DNA of 5,566 nt from Burkholderiales bacterium (lineage in GTDB: Bacteria > Pseudomonadota > Gammaproteobacteria > Burkholderiales > JACMKV01). The position numbers were made by a program, and so were the translations under genes. The stretch lies in the NCBI GenBank assembly GCA_014379915.1, contig JACMKV010000471.1, positions 1 to 5,566 of the forward strand, given 5' to 3'. This document shows positions 1 through 3,975 of the stretch, in pieces (the first letter of the stretch is position 1; each line of letters starts with the position of its first letter). Under the pieces are notes generated by a model that was given only the letters and a program-made list of their open reading frames with translations, was not told the origin of the DNA and ran no database searches.

Positions 1-746
1 CGCTCGCCGGGCTTGCTGCCGGCGGTTTGCTGGCGGCCCTGTTTTTCGGCGGCGCGTTCGACGGCATACGCTTCCTCGATATCGTCATGATTATGCTGCT
101 GATCGGCGCTGCCGTTTTCGTCGTGCGCATGCTGCGGCAGAAGAACGCGGCCAAGGGCCCCACGCGTTTCGATGGCCTGAAGCCGGCGCCGATCTCCGGC
201 GGGCGTAATTCATCGGGTTCGGAGCCGAGTTCCTATGCGCCGCAACGCGAGCCGTACAGCGCACCAGGTTCATCGGCGCGCGATCCGCGGCCGGTCAGCG
301 AAAGTGCAGCGATCGAAACGGCGTCTTACCCGCCCGGCTTCGAGCCGGCGCCGTTTTTGCGCAGCGCGAAAACCAGCTTCATCCGCCTGCAGGCGGCGAA
401 CGACGCGCGCGATCTCAACGATATCCGCGATTACACGACGCCGGAAATGTACGCCGAACTCGCGATGGAAATGCAGGAACGCGGCGATGTCGCGCAAAAG
501 ACCGAAGTCATCCAGCTTGACGCAAACATGCTCGATGTCGTTAGCGAAGGCGAACTCGCGATCGCCAGCGTGCGCTTTTCCGGCCTGATACGCGAAACCG
601 AAAGCGGGCCGACCGAACCGTTCGATGAAGTCTGGCATGTGCAGAAATCGCTGCGCGATCCGAAATCAGTGTGGCTGATCGCCGGCATTCAGCAGATGCC
701 TGAAGCCGGAACTGCGGCCGGAACCACACCCGAGCCGCGCGCCTGA
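1..746 (+). CDS. Tim44-like domain membrane protein (5' end outside window)
   Basis: Partial gene: the reading frame is already open at base 3, and the residues before the first in-window TTG (LAGLAAGG, bases 3-26) continue the family-like Gly/Ala-rich stretch, so the true start lies upstream. Numbering from codon 27, a hydrophobic N-terminal region (about residues 1-36, with a Gly-rich LFFGGAF part followed by a helix rich in I, M, L and V) ends in basic residues (RMLRQK) and looks like a membrane anchor. A polar Pro/Ser/Gly-rich linker follows (about 42-108). The C-terminal part (about 110-225) resembles the bacterial Tim44-like domain: FLRSAKTSFIRLQAAND, then a DYTTPEMYAEL helix, a beta region, and a late DEVWHVQK...WLIAGIQQ segment. 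In mitochondria, Tim44 tethers import motors to the inner membrane; the role of the bacterial homologues is not established. The stop lies 4 bp before ubiJ, so it probably shares a transcript with quinone-synthesis genes. Family call fairly secure, function unknown. Confidence 0.85.
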   Translation, partial: LAGLAAGGLLAALFFGGAFDGIRFLDIVMIMLLIGAAVFVVRMLRQKNAAKGPTRFDGLKPAPISGGRNSSGSEPSSYAPQREPYSAPGSSARDPRPVSESAAIETASYPPGFEPAPFLRSAKTSFIRLQAANDARDLNDIRDYTTPEMYAELAMEMQERGDVAQKTEVIQLDANMLDVVSEGELAIASVRFSGLIRETESGPTEPFDEVWHVQKSLRDPKSVWLIAGIQQMPEAGTAAGTTPEPRA

Positions 747-750
747 TGTT

Positions 751-1365
751 GTGAACTTGTCGTCTGATGTAATGAAGTTGTCACCGAGTGCGGCCGCTGC
801 GTCGGCGATCAATCATCTGCTGCGTCGCGCCTCGTGGACGGCCGCGAGGTTGGCGCCGCACGTCGGCAAGACCGCGGCGTTTCAGGTCTCGCCCATAACT
901 GTTGCACTGACCGTACAGGACAGCGGCAACGTGACCGCGGCTGCGCCCGAAACCGTCGCTGATGCGACATTCGCGCTGTCCGTCGGGCTTGCGGCACGCA
1001 TCGCTGCCGGCGATGCCTCGGCGTGGGACGAAGTCAGCGCGACGGGCGATGGCGAATTCGCGCGCGACATCGGCTTCCTCGCCAAAAATCTGCGCTGGGA
1101 CGTCGAAGAGGATCTGAGCCGCGCCGTCGGCGATATTGCCGCCCATCGCATCGTCGGCTTAGCCGGGAGCCTCGACCGCTGGCGCAAACAGGTGACGGCG
1201 AGCGTGACGGCATCGGTCGCGGAATATTGGACCGAGGAGCGGCCGCTGGTTGCAACATCGGCGCGCGTCGGGCAATTCGTGCACGACGTCGACACATTGC
1301 GCGACGACGTTGCGCGCTTTGAGAAGCGCGTCGAGAAAGCGTTGCGGCCAAGCGCTGTGGAATGA
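751..1365 (+). CDS. ubiJ: Ubiquinone biosynthesis accessory factor UbiJ (SCP2 domain)
   Basis: A protein of 204 residues. The N-terminal half (about 15-125) looks like an SCP2 sterol-carrier-like domain, a fold that binds lipids in a hydrophobic pocket. The most recognisable part is GDGEFARDIGFLAKNLRWDVEEDLSRAVGDIAAHR (in pieces from residue 99 to 133), which matches the W-D-x-E-x-D-L...G-D pattern I know from UbiJ. The C-terminus (about 160-198, with VDTLRDDVARFEKRVEKAL at its end) is a predicted amphipathic coiled coil. In known UbiJ this tail contacts UbiK, and the protein supports the Ubi enzyme complex in the late steps of ubiquinone synthesis. It has no signal peptide, so it should be cytosolic. 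Start: GTG at 751, 4 bp after the upstream stop, or ATG at 772 (residue 8). Neither has a clear ribosome binding site; the GTG is taken for its spacing, and the ATG is equally possible. ubiB lies downstream, which fits the identity. Confidence 0.85.
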   Translation: MNLSSDVMKLSPSAAAASAINHLLRRASWTAARLAPHVGKTAAFQVSPITVALTVQDSGNVTAAAPETVADATFALSVGLAARIAAGDASAWDEVSATGDGEFARDIGFLAKNLRWDVEEDLSRAVGDIAAHRIVGLAGSLDRWRKQVTASVTASVAEYWTEERPLVATSARVGQFVHDVDTLRDDVARFEKRVEKALRPSAVE

Positions 1366-1372
1366 AGATAGC

Positions 1373-1401
1373 CGCCTGCGAGCGTACCGACCTCGCGGGC
1401 G
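1373..1401 (+). other. GC-rich hairpin just after ubiJ
   Basis: Arms CGCCTGCGAG (1373-1382) and CTCGCGGGCG (1392-1401) pair over 10 bp with one G-U pair in the + strand RNA and a 9-nt loop. It begins 7 bp after the ubiJ stop codon. No T-run follows, so it is not a standard Rho-independent terminator. It could protect the 3' end of the Tim44/ubiJ transcript or mark a processing or Rho-dependent site. The structure is seen directly; the function is inferred. Confidence 0.5.
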
Positions 1402-1466
1402 ACTCGCCATCGGTGAGCACGAGTTCAGGGTGCGTCAATCGCGTCGTTCCTCCGGCTACGGCAATT

Positions 1467-1487
1467 GCACCGCTCGCTGAGCGGTGC
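1467..1487. repeat. Perfect 9-bp inverted repeat with 3-nt loop
   Basis: GCACCGCTC (1467-1475) and GAGCGGTGC (1479-1487) are exact reverse complements around the loop GCT. The + strand continues with CCATAAAATA rather than a T-run, so a typical terminator is unlikely on this strand. A GGTGCG at 1429-1434 and the GCACC at 1467-1471 could form a larger imperfect stem, like the GGTGCG...CGCACC intergenic repeats common in proteobacteria. It is probably a decayed extragenic palindromic repeat. Confidence 0.6.
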
Positions 1488-1499
1488 CCATAAAATAGG

Positions 1500-1600
1500 C
1501 CGTCATGCCTCCCCGATTTAAGCATTCGAGGGTAGGCTCCAGCTGGCATCTCGTCGACCGGGCTTGAATTGCGAGATTCCTGCTTTCGCAGGAATGACGG
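1500..1600. mobile_element. MITE-like element with terminal inverted repeats
   Basis: The left end CCGTCATGCCT (1500-1510) and the right end AGGAATGACGG (1590-1600) are inverted repeats matching at 10 of 11 positions. Inside the right end lies a perfect 8-bp hairpin, ATTCCTGC (1576-1583) and GCAGGAAT (1588-1595), with a 4-nt loop that reads GAAA on the - strand. This pattern (CGTCATTCC...hairpin...GGAATGACGG) belongs to a very widespread family of short non-coding repeats in proteobacterial intergenic regions, whose translation gives the familiar SFLRKQESR-like peptides. There is no transposase in the element, so it would depend on an enzyme elsewhere. I see no clear target-site duplication. 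The left end has no matching hairpin, which suggests that it has decayed. Confidence 0.7.
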
Positions 1601-1717
1601 GCGCGAACGCAACGGCGCGGTGAATCCTGTCGGTATTTTTCAGCTTCTCTGATTTCCCTTGACGCTTGGCCAAGTGCCCGCGTTCCCCGCTTCTTCGCCT
1701 CCGGGATGTCGAACGGT

Positions 1718-1723
1718 TAGAAT
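1718..1723 (+). promoter_or_regulatory. Candidate -10 box for a nearly leaderless ubiB transcript
   Basis: TAGAAT matches the sigma-70 consensus TATAAT at 5 of 6 positions and ends 6 bp before the ubiB ATG. A normal start 6-8 bp downstream of the box would put the first transcribed base at or next to the start codon. The -35 region is weak: the best candidate is TTCGCC at 1694-1699 with an 18-bp spacer. No Shine-Dalgarno sequence is visible before the ATG, which fits a leaderless message. Confidence 0.45.
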
Positions 1724-1729
1724 CTTTGC

Positions 1730-3238
1730 ATGCGTCTGATCCGCTTCCTGAAGATTCTCACAGTTTCTTACCGTTTCGGCCTCGAAGAGTTTTTCCTCGG
1801 CCATGAGCGCGTGCGCGCGCTCAGCGTACTGATCCAGTCGACCCTGTTCTGGCGCAAGCTCAAACAGCCGCGTGCCGTGCGTCTGCGTCTGGCCCTCGAA
1901 GCGCTCGGCCCCATCTTCGTCAAATTTGGCCAGGTGCTGTCGACGCGCCGCGATCTGCTGCCAGCCGATATCGCGGACGAACTGGCCAAACTGCAGGATC
2001 AGGTGCCATCGTTTTCACCGCTTTTGGCGATGCAAATTCTCGAACGTGTGTACGGCCAGCCCTTGAAGCTGGTGTTCCGCGACTTCGTCATGCAGCCAGT
2101 CGCCAGCGCTTCGGTCGCGCAAGTGCATTTCGCCACGCTGCATGACGGCACGCCGGTCGCGGTGAAAATCCTGCGGCCCGGCATCGCAAGCATCATCAAA
2201 AAAGACCTCGCGCTGCTCGACATCGGCGCCGGCCTGGTCGAAGCGTTGTGGGTGGACGGCAAGCGCCTGCGGCCGCGCGAGGTCGTTAGCGAATTCTCCA
2301 AACATTTGCACGACGAACTCGATCTGATGCGCGAAGCCGCCAACGCGAGCCAGCTGCGGCGCAATTTCGAACATTCGCCGTTGCTGCTGGTGCCGGAAAT
2401 TTACTGGGATTATTGCGCAACCGAAGTCATGGTCATGCAGCGCATGCACGGCACGCCGGTCAGCCATATCGCGAGCTTGCGCGAGCGCGGCGTCGATTTC
2501 AAAAAGCTTGGCCGGGCCGGCGTCGAAATCTTTTTTACCCAGGTTTTCCGCGACGGTTTTTTTCACGCCGACATGCACCCCGGCAATATTTTCATCGATG
2601 CCGAAGAACGCTATATCGCGCTCGATTTCGGCATCATGGGCACGCTGACCGACGGCGACAAAAGCTATCTCGCGCAAAATTTTCTGGCGTTTTTCAAGCG
2701 CGATTACAAGCGCGTTGCGCAGTCGCACATCGATGCCGGCTGGGCGCCCGCCGATACCCGCGTCGACGAATTCGAATCGGCAATCCGCGCGGTTTGTGAG
2801 CCGGTGTTCGACCGGCCGTTGAAGGAAATTTCGTTCGGCAAAGTGCTGCTGCGCCTGTTCCAGATTTCGCGCCGCTTCAATATCGTCATTCAACCTCAGC
2901 TCGTGCTGCTGCAAAAAACCCTGCTGAACATCGAAGGCCTCGGCCGCGAGCTCGATCCCGATCTCGATCTGTGGAAAACCGCGCAGCCGCACCTCGAACG
3001 CTGGATGTCCGAACAACTCGGCTGGCGCGCGCTGCTGCGTCATATCCGCGACGAGGCGCCGCAATGGGGCGCGATGCTGCCGCAGCTGCCGCGGCTCGTG
3101 CACTTCCAACTGTCCGAAGACCACATCCACGGCGTCGAGCAGCAAATCGAGCGCATCGCGCGCCAGCAGCAGCGCATGAACTGGATGCTCGCTTTGCTCG
3201 TGGCATTGCTGGCCGGGCTTTTCATCTGGCAGTTGTAG
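1730..3238 (+). CDS. ubiB: UbiB, atypical protein kinase-like ubiquinone biosynthesis protein
   Basis: A complete protein of 502 residues from the UbiB/ADCK (COQ8) family, needed for ubiquinone synthesis. The family has ATPase activity tied to the Ubi enzyme complex and quinone intermediates rather than ordinary protein kinase activity. Motifs seen: KFGQ (65-68, the KxGQ motif that blocks the substrate site), the Ala-rich nucleotide loop ASASVAQVH (125-133) in place of a Gly-rich loop, the VAVK lysine (K146), the family ELD motif (196-198, in HDELDLMREAAN), the catalytic HADMHPGN (279-286; D281, N286), and DFG (299-301). A hydrophobic C-terminal segment (485-502) should anchor it in the inner membrane. 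The protein is shorter than E. coli UbiB (546 residues, two C-terminal helices) and shows only one clear helix. The ATG start gives the expected family N-terminus (MRLIRFLKIL). It follows ubiJ after a 364-bp gap and probably has its own promoter. Confidence 0.96.
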   Translation: MRLIRFLKILTVSYRFGLEEFFLGHERVRALSVLIQSTLFWRKLKQPRAVRLRLALEALGPIFVKFGQVLSTRRDLLPADIADELAKLQDQVPSFSPLLAMQILERVYGQPLKLVFRDFVMQPVASASVAQVHFATLHDGTPVAVKILRPGIASIIKKDLALLDIGAGLVEALWVDGKRLRPREVVSEFSKHLHDELDLMREAANASQLRRNFEHSPLLLVPEIYWDYCATEVMVMQRMHGTPVSHIASLRERGVDFKKLGRAGVEIFFTQVFRDGFFHADMHPGNIFIDAEERYIALDFGIMGTLTDGDKSYLAQNFLAFFKRDYKRVAQSHIDAGWAPADTRVDEFESAIRAVCEPVFDRPLKEISFGKVLLRLFQISRRFNIVIQPQLVLLQKTLLNIEGLGRELDPDLDLWKTAQPHLERWMSEQLGWRALLRHIRDEAPQWGAMLPQLPRLVHFQLSEDHIHGVEQQIERIARQQQRMNWMLALLVALLAGLFIWQL

Positions 3239-3245
3239 ATGCTGG

Positions 3246-3267
3246 CATCGCGTTACATCTCGCGATG
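3246..3267 (+). other. Small stem-loop just after ubiB
   Basis: CATCGCG (3246-3252) and CGCGATG (3261-3267) are exact reverse complements around an 8-nt loop, 8 bp after the ubiB stop. No T-run follows, so a strong terminator is not supported, and read-through into the ABC genes is possible. The right arm ends in the ATG (3265-3267) of a short frame, MTVLESAR, that stops at 3289-3291. The stem is real in the sequence; any function is inferred. Confidence 0.4.
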
Positions 3268-3297
3268 ACCGTTCTTGAATCGGCCCGCTAGCTCCTC

Positions 3298-3975
3298 TTG
3301 TTGACGCTGCGCGGCATCGCCAAGGCTTACCGCGGCGAGCGCGGCCGGCCCGTACTGCATGACGTCGATCTGACGCTGAATGCCGGCGAATATATCGCGA
3401 TCGTCGGCGAATCGGGCTCCGGCAAATCGACGCTGCTGAACGTAATCGCCGGGCTCGATGCGCCCGACGCCGGCAGCATCCGTTTCGACGGCATCGAGCT
3501 TGCCGGGCTCGACGACGACGCGATGACCCGGCTGCGGCGCTTGCGCATGGGTTTCGTATTCCAGGCGTTTCACCTGCTGCCGCATCTGACGCTCGCCGAG
3601 AACATCGCCCTGCCGCTCGCGTTGCTTGGCGTGGCGCGCCCGGAAATCGACAGGCGCGTCGCCGAAATCGCTGAATCGGTCGGGCTCGGCGATCGCGCGG
3701 ACAGTTTCCCGCGCGAGCTCTCCGGCGGCGAGCTGCAGCGCGTCGCCATCGCGCGTGCGCTCGTGCATCGACCGCGCCTCGTGCTCGCCGACGAGCCTAC
3801 CGGCAATCTCGACGCCGCTGCTGCTTCCGGAGTGCTGGCGATGCTGCGCGATCGCAGTCGCGCAGCCAATTCCGCTGTCATACTCGTCACGCATTCTCAT
3901 GCAGCGGCGGCCAGCACCGATCGCGTTTATCGGCTCAGCGGCAGCGGGTTGCATCCAGCGCGACCGGCAACGTGA
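3298..3975 (+). CDS. ABC transporter ATP-binding protein (LolD/MacB/YbbA type)
   Basis: A 225-residue nucleotide-binding domain with every expected motif: Walker A GESGSGKST (37-45), Q-loop Q89 in FVFQ, the signature LSGGE (141-145), Walker B LVLADEPT (161-168, with D165 and catalytic E166), D-loop NLD (170-172), and the H-loop histidine H199 in VTHS. The GES in Walker A and the form of Walker B are typical of the LolD/MacB/FtsE branch, whose members pair with FtsX-type permeases. It should power the permease encoded next, with which it overlaps by 4 bp. The start must be TTG at 3298 (or TTG 3301): an in-frame TAG lies at 3289-3291, only CTC codons separate it from the TTG, and no in-frame ATG follows until far into the domain. 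No ribosome binding site is clear. The substrate is unknown. Confidence 0.93.
   Translation: MLTLRGIAKAYRGERGRPVLHDVDLTLNAGEYIAIVGESGSGKSTLLNVIAGLDAPDAGSIRFDGIELAGLDDDAMTRLRRLRMGFVFQAFHLLPHLTLAENIALPLALLGVARPEIDRRVAEIAESVGLGDRADSFPRELSGGELQRVAIARALVHRPRLVLADEPTGNLDAAAASGVLAMLRDRSRAANSAVILVTHSHAAAASTDRVYRLSGSGLHPARPAT

Larger units (their letters stand above)
1366..1729. other. Gene-free stretch between ubiJ and ubiB
   Basis: No credible gene is seen in these 364 bp. They hold two hairpins (1373-1401 and 1467-1487), a MITE-like element (1500-1600), and a pyrimidine-rich tract (1631-1660) leading into the region before ubiB. Codons that could be read here give peptides such as SFLRKQESR on the - strand, a familiar by-product of translating this kind of intergenic repeat rather than a protein. 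A 10-bp perfect palindrome CTTGGCCAAG lies at 1665-1674, which could be an operator but has no further support. Confidence 0.75.

Noticed and set aside
1034..1612. Open frame on the - strand running from the MITE-like element into ubiJ
   Set aside because: Its start reads SFLRKQESR, the familiar translation of this repeat family, and the rest is antisense to ubiJ.
1659..1664. TTGACG as a -35 box for ubiB
   Set aside because: No -10-like sequence lies 16-18 bp downstream (1682-1687 reads GTTCCC), and it is 53 bp from the TAGAAT box, too far to pair with it.
2557..2563. T7 run just before the catalytic HADMHPGN of UbiB as a possible frameshift site
   Set aside because: The frame continues intact through all later motifs, and Phe-Phe codons explain the run.
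2015..3145. Long open frame of 376 codons on the - strand opposite ubiB
   Set aside because: ubiB has every family motif across this span. Long antisense frames are common in GC-rich genes, and the translated product shows no recognisable domain.
3239..3268. ATG at 3239 directly after the ubiB stop (MLASRYISR)
   Set aside because: The frame ends after 9 codons, has no ribosome binding site and resembles nothing known.
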